A DNA stretch of 64,000 nucleotides from Strongylocentrotus purpuratus (lineage: Eukaryota > Echinodermata > Echinoidea > Camarodonta > Strongylocentrotidae), in NCBI RefSeq assembly GCF_000002235.5, contig NW_022145610.1:32110306-32174305 (forward strand), read 5' to 3'. Under the pieces are notes generated by a model. It made no database searches. It had not been told where the DNA came from and saw only the letters and a list, made by a program, of their open reading frames with translations. Below, piece by piece: positions 15,001 through 27,458 of this stretch. The position numbers and the translations under genes are program-made. Positions within the stretch are counted from its first letter, which is position 1. Each line of letters begins with the position of its first letter.

Positions 15001-18000
15001 AAAATCTCGACTATCGATTCTAACACTCAGTATGAACGACGGTCGCATGAGAAGATAACTCAACATGAGATGCAACAGTTGGATACCTCGACACAACATC
15101 AGCTGAAACAACACGATTTTGACGTACAAACAAAGTTGAGTTTGGGACATCAAGCAACATCCCCTCTTCTATCAAGACACCAGAGTCAATTGCTGCAAAC
15201 CCCTGTAATCGACACCTCTGCAATACACGTTGTGTCTCAAACCGAGTTAAAACGTCAAGAGACAACAACACAGATGGAAATATCTCTTGGAGAAGGATCA
15301 ACGCAGTATGAAACGAAGCAGACAGATTCTGTGAGCCAAACATTCTCCAAAAATCTTAACCAGAGCTCTTCTCCCATCCTATCACGTGCAAAGACCAGTG
15401 GATCTCAAACAGCACAGGAAGAACCAGTCATGACAACTCAAACAGAAGAGAAAGGAACAACCCCTGCCATTCAAACGGCCTCTGATCAAGCTCATCAGAC
15501 ATTCCAGTCTGTTGCCGATGTTTCATCTCAGCATGTATTGAAGATAAACGTCACTGCCACTCAACATGAAGTGATTGAGAAGAGTGAAACCAGTCAATAT
15601 GCAATATATGGGGATGAGGCGACAACTCAGTACGAATTATCTCTTGCACATGCACAATCTCAGTCCTTCACGTTGGATGATGAGAAAAGTACATCTACAA
15701 CTATACCTGACTTCAATAACCAGTATATGCAAACCATGGAGAGAAAGGAGGTACCAAAGACTGAATCATCAACCCAATACATCGTGAAAGGTCAGGAATC
15801 GACGACTCAGGCAGAGACCAGAATTCAGCATGACTCTACACAATACGAAGGCGACCAAATGGATCACACGACACAGTATGGACCTAGTGTCAAGGATGGA
15901 TCTGTCCAGCATGGAGTGAAACTTCAAGATGCACATTCTCATATTGAGGTAGGATTTAAGGACGAAGCAACATCATCTACTCATCCTACATTCATGGAGC
16001 AAGTTTCTCAAACAATCTCTGATGTGAGATTAACTGCAGAATCATCATCACAGTACTTCCTCACGCAGAAAGCTTCACACACGCAAGTAGATGTACAGGA
16101 AAGAGATGGCGTCAGTCAGTATGATCTCAAGCAGGAAGAGAGTATGACACAATATGTGGAGAATCTACAAGATGCACATGCTCAATCGACGGTTGAAGTC
16201 GGAGATGTTACAACTTCAACTCTAGATGTGAGCCATGCCCATCAAAGTTTGCAGACTGCTAAACGGTCGATGATTGAAACTACATCTCAGTATGAACAGG
16301 AATTGCTAAGTTCAACTACCCAATCTGAGAGGGAGGACCGAGAGATATCGTGCCAGCATGAGCAAATCGGTGAAGACAGTTCAACCCAACATGACCGAGA
16401 TACTATGGAGAGTACGACACAGTATGAAGCAAATCAACATGATGCTTTGTCACAAAGTTTCGTTGACATCGAACACAAGGCTTCATCCCCGAAACTTCAG
16501 CGTCTTGCAACTCAACACTTACAGACACTTCCTTCCGGTAGTGACACTGGAACGCAGTCCCAAGTGAGTGCAGAGGGAATCACAACACAGTACGAGAAAG
16601 ATGAGCAGGAGAGTGCAAGTCAGCATGAAATTCACCAGGTGGAGAGCACCACGCAGCATGAGCTGAAACAACTTAATGCCCAGTCCCAGTACGCTCTTGA
16701 ATCCACTAGCAAGTCAACATCTTCAATCTCAATCAACTTATCTAACATGGCCATGCAAACAGCCCAACACGAAGGTCAAACAGGAACACAATATGAGCTT
16801 TCTACTAATGAAAGCTCTTCGCAACATGTTAGCAATCAACAAGACGCTTCCTCTCAGCAAATAGTTCAATCTGAACACAAGACTATTTCATCAGCTTTGC
16901 AACAGGTGACCGATATCACCACTCAATATGAGAGCATCTTGCTTGAATCAACAACTCAATGTAAGATCAGTCAAAAGAATCAAGCCTCATTTACTGCCAT
17001 CAGCGAGACATCTGATCAAGTACTTCAAACAGTTGAGCAAGAGAGGCCAGCACAATTAAGTACTACGTCACAGTATGAAGGCTCAAGTCAAGACAATGTT
17101 ACTCAATATGAGGCCAGTGTAGTTGAAAGGACAACCCAACTTGCACAGGAGCTTAAAGACACCATGACACAGTATATGATGGCGTATGGTGACAGTCAAT
17201 CACAGACAACTGTTTCAAGTTCTGATCAAGCTACATCACCAGTACCTGCCTTGACTGACAACAGTACTGCACAAACGATGGAAGAAAAGAAGGTTTTGAC
17301 TTCAGAAGTCACGACACAACATGAAGTGAAGCTGTTGAATCTCATGATTCAAACTTTGGAAGATAAAATCTCGACTATCGATTCTAACACTCAGTATGAA
17401 CGACGGTCGCATGAGAAGATAACTCAACATGAGATGCAACAGTTGGATACCTCGACGCAACATCTGCTGAAACAACACGATTTTGACGGACAAACAAAGT
17501 TGAGTTTGGGACACCAAGCAACATCCCCTCTTCTATCAAGACACCAGAGTCAATTGCTGCAAACCCCTGTAATCAAAACCTCTTCAATACACGTTGTGTC
17601 TCAAACTGAATTAAAACGTCAAGAGACAACAACACAGATGGAAATATCTCTTGGAGAAGGATCAACGCAGTATGAAACAAAACAGACAGATTCTGTGAGC
17701 CAGACATTCTCCAAAAATCTTAACCAGAGCTCTTCTCCCATTCTATCACGTGCGAAGACCAGTGGAACTCAACCAGCACAGGAAGTTAAGATGCACATGA
17801 CAACTCAATTCGAAACGAAGGCAGGTGAGTCACAGACTCAAACACAACAACACGTTGTTCATCAGACTTCCCAGATTCTCCCTGAGGCATCTCATAAAGA
17901 TTCACAGACACCCAAGGCAGAACCCAAGATTGAGAAGATAAGTCAGGCCGAGGTAAACCTTACTGAGATGCAAATGCAAACTACACCGAATACATCGCAG

Positions 18001-21000
18001 AAGGCATCTTCACCAGTTCTAAATCGGGCCGTCAATAAGGATGCTCAAACCCCGGTGAAGGATGTGATTCCCAAGGCTTCTCAGATTATCAGGTCCTCTC
18101 GAGATTCAACAACACAGGCTTTTACAGAATCAAAAACTTCTGAACGTGGAACAGAAGTACTCCGCATTCAGCTAAGAACTGGTTCCACACAGGCCAACCT
18201 GCAAAAACCTGTTACCTCACACTCTGCAGTCCAGGCTAAAAAGACTGAAGTCATGGACAAGATGTTGGTAGTGACACCAAGTACTGTGGATCACTCCACG
18301 CCAGCACGTGTCACAAAATACTCAACAAAACCCACTCAAGCTGACATCAAAGTTACCTCTAAGGCCAATGAAGCACAAACATCTCATGTGGTAAGAAGTG
18401 CAACAACAACTACGGAAAAGACTGCCGTGATGAGTGCTATTTCTCAAACTGAAGTTTCCAAAATGGCAAAAGAGGTGGTCACTCAAGAAATCAGATTAGT
18501 AGAACGATCTGCCCTTACAATGCCTGAAATCAAACCTTCTGTATTTGAAACATCTACACAACACGATGTTGATGTGCAAATGGTTGATAGTGCTTCAGCA
18601 ACAAGCCCAATTACTCACGAAGGAAGTACTTTTACAACGCCATGCACGGCATTGGAACAATCTTGCCAGACAGACGTCCATGTAGAGGAAGAGGAATTCA
18701 TCGAAATTGTGTCGCAATCGGAAGAGATTGCACCAATCACTTTCCGAGAAGCAAAACATGCTGACGGTTCAACTGAAACTGAACACTATGACCTTAATGA
18801 AAGAGCAGTATCTCCATTCTCTGATGATCTAAACGATGTACCATCACAAACAAATGTAGAGATGGAGTCAGTTGCGGTGCAGTTTGATGAGCCAGACTTT
18901 GGTCCCTTGTATGTGAATACAGTTAGCTACGTGCAAGATGGCCGAGAAAGACACACAGAAACAATCTTTGAAAAAGCTGTGGAAGCTCCTGCACAGACGG
19001 AATCGGTTCTCATGGATGCCCAGCAGCAAACCCTCCCTGATACTGAAGATGGATTTACAGAGACGGTAGCAATGGGTATTGACTTTGGAGAGCAGACCCA
19101 ACCTCTTACCATTGATCAAGCTACAGTAATGCACTCAGGACAAATGGTGTCCAGTGAGGTACAAGTCCAAATGGGACAGCCCTCAACACCAATGAGAGAT
19201 ACCGGATCACAGCATGCATCAAGACCTGTGGATAGTTTTGCACAGGTCGACGCATTGACGGTTGATGAAGGAATGTCCACCATCACGGTTGTCAAATCTA
19301 CAACAAGTGCTCAGTATAGTCCCCCTGGTTCTGCACATACTTCGCCTAAACAACAACGAAAGACCATGGCTAATGCAGAAACTAGTACTTCTGTTAAGTA
19401 CCGACAGACGACAGATACGCAGACATCAAAACCGCTTCAGTATAATCTGTCAACTCAATTCCGCCCGACCACGAAAAGCCAGGAATCACTTGCCAAGATT
19501 ATACCAGAGAGCGCAGACATGGGTATGGTTACCAAACCACTGTCTGCTGATGCAGATTCTCAGGCAAGAGTGGACCAAAGTTCAAACTCAGCACAATGTG
19601 ATACAAAGGTAGCAGATACACAGAGTCAATACGAACATCAAGATGCTGCTGATATGTCGGTCCAAGTTATGCCAACATGTGCAGATTTGGGCAATTCACC
19701 AATTTTCAAACGGAGAGAGCATGTTGTTTCTTCGACACAGACAGACCCAATGTTTGCAGATTTTAGCGATGAGTTTGAAGATGGAGAATTCCTTGATACA
19801 CAGTCTGACCGTATCTCGCTAGAGGAATTCACTTGGGACACATTTGTTGACAATCTGCAAGAGACTTTAGATGGACCAGTTGTTTCCTCGTATGAAGCAC
19901 CAATCCAGCAGATCAATGTCATTCAAGATTTTGCTGAAATGCCAAGAGCTTGGGGAGTCGATGCTTCTGCACAAATTCACCCAACCCTACTTGATAGAGG
20001 CATAGGAACAACAGGTGCGTGGAGGCATGATCGTGGCAGTCAAATTCATCAAGTCCATGCCACTCATTCGACTCAAAGCGATATTACAACCAGAGTGTTC
20101 AATAATTCATCTACTCAACATGCAGTTGATGTGCAGGATAATTCTTTGCAGCACGATACAGTGGTTCCATCTTCCGACAGAGCAAACTCTCCGATCTCAA
20201 CAGAGGGTAGAGATGCTCAGTCACAGAGCAAACCAACTACATCAGACGGGAGCACAATGATAACTCATTACGAAGGGAAAGATTTCACAATCCAGACCAC
20301 TCCTTGGACAACTGACATGGCAAGCTCTCCTGTGTTTAAACGAAGGTCAGAGAATGCTGTTGCCCAGATTGCTCCAGATACCTCTGATGGTGGTACATCT
20401 ATGACCGCAGTACCTTATGCTGATAGTAAATTCCAGACCGATCAGGAATCATTGGATATGTCATCTCAGTACATCACTACGCATACTGACCGCTCGTCTT
20501 CGCCTATTGAGGTTTCTTCAAACAATGCCAGTACTCATATTGGATCTCTCTTAACGGATACCAGCACCTACATGCCTGCCTTGGATTCGAAGGATCTACC
20601 AACTCAGACATCTACCAGCACATCAGAAGGCTCTGTCCAATTCCAGATCTTGACATCTGAGCGTGTTACTGAAATTGTTCCAGCTCCTGGAAGAGATATC
20701 GACTTACAAGCTTCAGTCAGAAAATCTGACAGCATCTCACAATATCGGGAGGTCAAAACTTGTGACACCGCCTCTTCACCAATAGTTGTCAGAAAAGTAA
20801 CTTCTGAAGAGAGCACAATGATGGCACAGATTCATGCTAAGGATTTCCATACCCAAGTGACACCACTAACATCAGAGGGCACTTCTCAATATCCTTCAAC
20901 TGTCACATCTGATAAAATCAGTTCACCTGTAATGCAAAAGAAGTTAACATCTGAACACAGTTCTCAGTACCCCAAAACTGTGACAACGGACAAGGTTATA

Positions 21001-24000
21001 TCTCCTGTCTTCACAAGGAAGGTCGCAATAGATGAAAGTACTATGATGATACCGGCCGAATCAAAGGACGGTTTCGCTCAGGTATCACCTGTGAGAATCG
21101 AGGGAGCATCACAACCTATGACGAAGACGTTTGCAGACACTCAAAGTTCTCCAATATTACAGAGGAAGATTGGCACTATAGAAGAAGGTACAATGCCACC
21201 ACCACCACAACATGGAAAAGATTTTACGACGCAGGTTGCACCAGTGCAAGAAGATATTCTTACTCAGTCCGATGCTGTCAAGAACGCGGACGCAAATGCA
21301 CAGGTGAAGCCTGAAACATTGGATGGAGGCACATTTATGACAAAGGTGTCGTTGGCTGATGGGTCTGTTCAGATTCAGCCAGATATCCGGGACCAATCAT
21401 CCCAGTTGTTGATACCCTCAGAGAATAGATCAGTCACGACAATACCACCAATGAGCTCAAACGTGGAGTCGCAAATTCAAAAGGAACTCGTTGATGGAAA
21501 TACATTCATGATCCAACGAGAAGCGAGAGATTCAATGGCCCAGTTTGCCCCTACTGTTACAGATAACTCATCCCAGTACGTAGAATCTCCCAAAGCTGAC
21601 AAGCTTAGTTCACCAATTCTTACAAGGAAGGAAGTGTCTGATGAAAGCACATCAATGAGGCCAAAAGAAGACAAAGATTTGGGTATTCAGATGACCCCAA
21701 CCTCAACTGAAAAAGTAAGCTCGCCTATTCTGCAGCGGAAGGTTGCTATAGATGAAAGCACAACGATGGATTTGGCTGAGTCAAAGGATGTGGTAATGCA
21801 AGCAACTCCAGTTACAACAGATTCCGTTTCACAATCTCTAAAGAGTTCTACGACCGATCAGCTCAGTTCCCCAGTGCTTATAAGGAAACAGTTGATGGAT
21901 GAGAGTACATTGATCCTTCCCCAGCCAGTAGAGGCCAAGGACTTTACAACACAAGCAACCCCAACCACCATCGAAAAGATCAGCTCGCCCGTGCTCGTTC
22001 GTAGACAGGTGATTGATGAAAGCACCATGATGGCTCTTCTTGAAGCAAAGGACTTCAACTCACAGTCCAGTCCAAATACTACCCACATTTCTTCTCAATC
22101 TGAAAGAGCTACCATGTCTAACATGCCTAGTTCCCCTGTATTGCTAAGGAAAACTGACGAGGGTACAATGATGATAGAAAGCAAACCACACGATTTTACA
22201 ACCCAAGTTACTCCCACAACATCAGATGGTACTTCTCAGCCAGCCTTGCGTTCTACCTTTGATAAACCAAGCTCTCCTGTTCTGATCAGGAAGCAGGTTA
22301 AAGATGAAAGTTCAATGATTCTGCCACCTCCTACAGATGCCAAAGACTTTACCACCCAAGCTACTCCCACAACATCGGATGGTACTTCTCAGCCAGCCTT
22401 GCGTTCTACCTTTGATAAACCAAGCTCTCCTGTACTGATCAGAAAACAGGTTAAAGATGAAAGTTCAATGATCCTGCCACCTCCTACAGATGCCAAGGAC
22501 TTTACCACCCAAGCTACTCCCACAACATCAGATGGTACTTCTCAGCCAGCCTTGCGTTCTACCTTTGATAAACCAAGCTCTCCTGTACTGATCAGGAAAC
22601 AGTTGATGGATGAGAGTACATTGATCCTTCCCCAGCCTGTAGACGCCAAGGACTTTACAACACAGGCAACCCCAACCACCATCGAAAAGATCAGCTCGCC
22701 CGTGCTCGTTCGTAGACAAGTGATTGATGAAAGCACTATGATGGCTCTTCTTGAAGCAAAGGACTTCAACTCACAGTCCAGTCCGAATACTACCCACATT
22801 TCTTCTCAATCTGAAAGAGCTACAATGTCTGACAAGCCTAGTTCTCCCGTATTGCAGAGGAAAACTGATGAAGGCACGACGATTACAGAAAGCAAACCAC
22901 AAGACTTTACAACACAGGCTACACCAACTACTTCAGAAAAACAGAGTTCCCCAGTGCCATCAAGAAAAACAGTGATTGACGGAGGAACGATACCAATACC
23001 ATCTGATGCAAAGGACTTTAATACCCAGGCAACTCCGCCTACCACGGAAAAGCTCAGTTCTCCTGTGTTGATTAGAAGGAATGTGATAGAAGAGGGTACA
23101 ATGATGGCATCATTGGAATCAAAGGACTTATACACACAGGCTACACCTACCACATCAGATGGTGTTTCCCAGTCACTTAAGGAATTGACAGTTGACAGAC
23201 TAACATCTCCGGTCCTTATTCGTAAGGTCATGGCCGACGAAAGCACTCTGATTCTGCCTTTGCCTATTGATTCTAAAGATTTCAACACTCAAGTATCACC
23301 GCCAACCATCGAAATGGAATCGCAGTCCGTAGACACTGCAACATCAGAGAAGATGAATTCGCCAGTTTTGGTGAGGAAGGTTGCTGTCAATGAAAGCACT
23401 ATGATGGAACCGTCTGCTGATGCAAAAGATTTCACAACTCAGATTTCGGCTACGACAACAGACTATGGATCTCAATACCAGAAAACTTCAACGTCAGAAA
23501 AACTGAGCTCACCAGTTATGCAGAGAAAGACAGCTATTGACGAAGGAACTACAAACATAGTTCTTGAGGCAAGAGACTTTGCAACTCAAGTTTCACCAAC
23601 AGGGGTAGATCAAATCTCCCAAGCTAAATGGAAGTCAACAAATGAAACCACAACAACAGTGTCAGTTGAAGGTAAAGATTTCACCACACAATCCAGGCCG
23701 TCGACATTGGATACTTCAACACTTCCAGAAAAGCTTCCATATCATGACACAGCAAGTTCTCCAATCACCATGAGAAAGAGTCAAGACTCACAGTCACAAG
23801 TACAGCCATTAACAGTGGAAGACGGTACTGAAATGGTGAAAACTGAATCCAGCGACAGGACATTGCAGGTTTATCCTGAAAATAGGAGTCAATCATCCCA
23901 GTACTACACCATGAATTTACCTGCTGACGTGAGTGTCCAGCACACACTGGAAACGCGTGAATCCACTTCGACTCCGAGAAACATTCAACTCACTGATAGA

Positions 24001-27000
24001 GGAGGTCAAGCTCATCCAGTGACCACAGAGTTCTCGACCCAGTATTTAGCAAAACGAGACACCTACGAGAAATGTACTGAAGTAGGTGGCGAAATCTCAA
24101 CACAGGAAATTCCTGTAGACGATGTCGTGCGTCCAACGATTGTACAGCCCGTAGAAGCAGCTCCTGTGTTCGTGCAACCAACCATCAGCTATGCTGAACG
24201 ACTGCGACTCAGGGAAGAGATTCGACAAGAGGCAAAATATGAATTGAGGCGAGAAATCAAAGAGGAGCTGATAGAAGAAATTCGTGAAGAAATCATTAAC
24301 GAAGTGCGAGATGATATCAGAGCCGAATTCATTACATCCATGCACGAACCACAGCAACGACCACTTGTGGTGACCAAATCTACAACTCCAGTTCAGACCA
24401 GACAGTACGATGAGACCGTTGAAGCCAAACCTTACATGTTGCATGAAAAGCAGCAGGTTGAAATCAAGCAGAAGAATTTCGGCAACCAACACAAAGCTCC
24501 CGAAAAGATTTCTGAGCCAACAAAGAAGGAGGAAGTATCGCCTGTCCGACAGAGTCTGGTTCCAGTGAGGGAACCTCCTAGTGAGGAGTTTATAACAACA
24601 ATTAAACATGAAGTAAGAGATGAAGTTATCGACGAACTGACTGAGGAGTTGACTACCAGCATCCGAGACCAACTCAGTCTTGAACTGAAAGAGGAGTTTA
24701 AAGAAGAGATGAGGGAAACGGTCATGGAAGAGTTTAGAGAGGAGATATTTGACGACTATCGTGAAGAGCTAATAGTTGAGTTTGCTCCTCGAATCAAACA
24801 TGAAATTGAGGAAGAGGTACGGGAAGATTTGGAGGTAACCATCAGAAGAGAGCTCGAACCTCGAATCCGTGAAGAGATTAAAGAGGAATATATCCAAGAG
24901 CGGGTGAAAGAACTTTTGGTAGAAAGTCTAAGTTTCCAGGCACCGAAAGAACCAGACATCAAGACCAAGCCATCCACTGTTGAACGAGGTACCTTACCTC
25001 CATACAGTAAGGCTTTGGACAATTCAACTGAAATGCTTGTTGTTAGCAAAGATGCTTCTGTGCAGATGGAGGAAATAAAGCCAGTGAAGATTGACGAGGT
25101 CTGCCAGACTCAGATTCGGAACAGCACCAGAGGTACATCCACCATCAGATCGGATACGAAAGATTCAAAGACTCAAGTTCATCCAACAACAAGCGATCGT
25201 GGCACCACACCGGCTAAACAGAACAACCTACATTCGGCTTCTCAGACAGATATCACTCTTATGAAACATCATGGCGGACAGAGTGCTCTTCTTCCAGAAC
25301 TAGTACATCAATCATTACAGGTGATAATGCGACCTCTACAAACTCACCAGACAGTAGAGACCAGGTATGATGTCACATCTAAGCAAACATCTATGACACC
25401 AAGACAACACAACCCTGCGTACTCACAAACAGAAATGCAGAGAGAGTCCCGTGTTACACAGGCTAACGTCGCTCAAAAGGAGTTTGCCATGCAGTCACGA
25501 CAACCTAGGCCTCTTTCAAACACTGGCATGCAATTTGTGCCAACCACAGCCCAGAAGGAAACTATGTACTCGCCGAAGCGGCTCTCAAGCACCCAGTCAC
25601 AGTCATTCACAATGCCTACTAGGCACACATCAATAGAACCTGACAGAAGTATTGGCCGCGTCAGCAGAGCAGTGCAACCACAGAAGCGATCGGATGTTAC
25701 TGATCACATTGTCCAGATAGAGCCAGTAACCAGAGAAGGAGCGTCTTCACCGTTTTTCTTCCCAGAGGAGAAAATCCCTACTCATGACCGGTCACTCTCA
25801 CCAGTGATTTTCTACAGTCAACGCCCAGAATTTGAATCTACACCCCCCGGCTTGGAATCTCTGTCACCTCGACCCATTGGGAAAATGATGACCCCTCCAA
25901 CATCTCAACTCAAACAGCCCAAGAAAGTGACAATAGAGATGCCTTCGACAGAGAGAACACCACTGCGGTTGACACCGGTTACTCCACCAGAGACACAAAG
26001 ACAATTCCAGTCTGGATTCAGGCTTCATGACCGGACAAAAGACTCATCAACTCGTCTCTTTGATTCTGAGGTGAGCAGGACGGTCCAGGGTATCGAAAAA
26101 CTTGAGCCATCTCGTGAAGTTACGTACCAACAGCCGGTCGCCCAGTACAGACCTCGCAGTACCTTCCACACTCGTACAGATATCCAAGAATCTCATTCAA
26201 CAATCAATCAGGTTATCGTCGACAACATGCCACCGAATTGTAGAATGGTTCTTGTTCATCAAACAACTGCTGGGACCACATACACAACAGCTATGATGAC
26301 GGAATCATTATCTCGCACGTCTATGACAACAATGAGCAGTGGCAGTGTTCTCACTCAGATGAGTTATAAACCACCTACGTTCCTAAAATCTGATGATGCC
26401 GACTCGCTGGAGCTCTCAGATCCCGATTCCCTTGATGAAAAAAGTGACTCATCAAAAGTTGATGAATTGGAAAGAATAAGACGAGATCTGAGGTTGTCAA
26501 AAGTGATTTCATCTGGAGATCAAACAACTCTTGTGAGCTACCTTGTAGATGACAAGAAGCCTACAGGACGACCTTCACTGGGAATGAGCCCCTATTCAAC
26601 GCGGCCTAAGTCAACAAAGGAGCTTCTTTATGGTAAACCTGGTTTCCCGAAAGTTGACCAAGGACCTAGTGACAGACTTCATGATGAAAAAGGCTCGCCC
26701 ATCCCATCAATTCTAGGAGAAACTCCAACGGAACTAACATCATCTGCTTCTCCAGGAATGAAGCCAACTCACATCATGCATCGAAAACCACGCCCCTCAC
26801 CTGAATCAACCCCAATGGTGACTCGCCTTGAAGAACTTCTCCGTAAATCAACACCAACTAACTATGGAGATTACGGGTGGCTGATGGAGAAAGGTCCAGA
26901 AAAACCTAAGAAAGACGAATATGATCTGCCATCGGTAGAGAAACTCAGAACTCGGTTCACCAAACCCAGAGACGGTCCTCCAGGACGTCCCGCAGATGAC

Positions 27001-27458
27001 TCACCAAGTGACATAGAATCTGAAGTCAATACCACCGATTCAGAAACTGATTCAGAATCCTGGCAAGCAGTCATGGATTTCCAGAGTCCATATCTCCATG
27101 AGGACCCCAAATACTGGCCCTACACAAGACCACACAGGGCACCAGGGGTACCTAGCTCCGAATCCGAAGCTTATGATTCAGACGACGACACGCAGACTGT
27201 GTGTGGAGAGTTTGACTTGACGACACTAAGAGGCATCGAGTCCTCATCATCTGAAGAAGACATCAACCTGCCATCTGCAGAAGCCCCGCGACGTAGGAAA
27301 CAATCCTCAAAGTTCAAGACGAGCCTCATCAGGAAAGAACTTTCCCTCTCAGAGGTGGTGTCTCCCAGGGCTCCTGCCTCCCTAACCAGCTACCAATCTA
27401 TGCCTGACGGTGAGCATCCACTCGCTGGACGACGAAGCAAATCTATGTCTGATCTGAG
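2..27458 (+). CDS. Giant S/T-Q-rich repeat protein, 5'-partial giant exon
   Basis: I do not recognise the family. The reading frame is open from base 2, with no start codon context, so the N-terminus lies outside the window. It runs to a splice donor after base 27458 and continues in the terminal exon at 27910-28099. Frame changes occur at about 1031, 4157, 5140 and 11750. At each one the repeat motif continues in the frame expected if one base were missing, so I treat this as one exon. Adding four bases gives 9,216 residues plus a stop, an integral number of codons. The sequence is Thr/Ser/Gln/Tyr/Asp-rich with no recognised folded domain, signal peptide or membrane segment. In order it holds: a divergent TQ-rich part (1-4.1 kb), homogenised long repeats (4.1-12.9 kb), looser repeats (12.9-19.9 kb), KDFTTQ/SSPVLxRK repeats of about 51 residues (20-24 kb), a charged helical segment (24.2-25 kb) and a mixed tail. 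Possible roles are a cytoskeletal or dynein-light-chain scaffold, but this is speculative. Confidence 0.92.
4168..12900 (+). repeat. Homogenised long tandem repeats inside the giant exon
   Basis: Long blocks recur with near-identical DNA. The block starting SQLDIAAQYEKMTEDN appears at about 4168 and again at about 5541, an offset of 1,373 bases (1,374, or 458 codons, once the missing base at 5140 is allowed for). The block containing SHMAASPILR recurs at about 6711 and 8415 (offset 1,704, 568 codons). The KYEKATQES block recurs at 7580 and 9218 (offset 1,638, 546 codons). Each block carries one DTQTPGYPIP segment and one or more SSPIL-R segments. Synonymous differences are few, which points to recent duplication or gene conversion. 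Confidence 0.9.
14500..17785 (+). repeat. 2,364-bp-spaced duplication within the giant exon
   Basis: About 0.9 kb starting near 14500 (SEHKNISPALQQVTDITTQY) is repeated almost unchanged near 16865. The aligned bases are 2,364 apart, exactly 788 codons, so the frame is kept. The two copies differ mostly by single substitutions. Sequence between the copies is of the same TQ-repeat type but not a copy. Confidence 0.88.
20270..23720 (+). repeat. KDFTTQATPTTSDG / SSPVLxRK repeat region
   Basis: About twenty repeats alternate KDF-T-TQ-x-TP, SDGxSQ, SSPVLxRK and DEST-MM segments. Three copies at 22219, 22372 and 22525 are spaced exactly 153 bases (51 codons) apart and nearly identical. A longer block (LMDESTLILPQP onward) at about 21890 is repeated at about 22604. 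The pattern is a variant of the same S/T-Q scheme used upstream, with Y/H after Q largely lost. Confidence 0.9.
24184..24960 (+). other. Charged helical / coiled-coil region of the giant protein
   Basis: The protein changes from T/Q-rich repeats to E/R/K/I/L-rich sequence. There are two helices: one at about 24195-24345 (EEIRQEAKYELRREIKEE and on) and one at about 24585-24935 (EVRDEVIDELTEEL and on). E and R/K recur at i/i+4 spacing with regular Ile/Leu, as in long single helices or coiled coils. A Pro/Gln linker separates them. This is the only part that looks clearly structured and could be a dimerisation or filament-binding segment, which is inference. Confidence 0.75.

Noticed and set aside
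2-27458. Giant exon as a giant-ankyrin, titin or bassoon/piccolo ortholog
   Set aside because: No ankyrin repeats, death domain, immunoglobulin or fibronectin domains, zinc fingers, PDZ or C2 domain are visible. Only composition and TQT-like motifs are similar.
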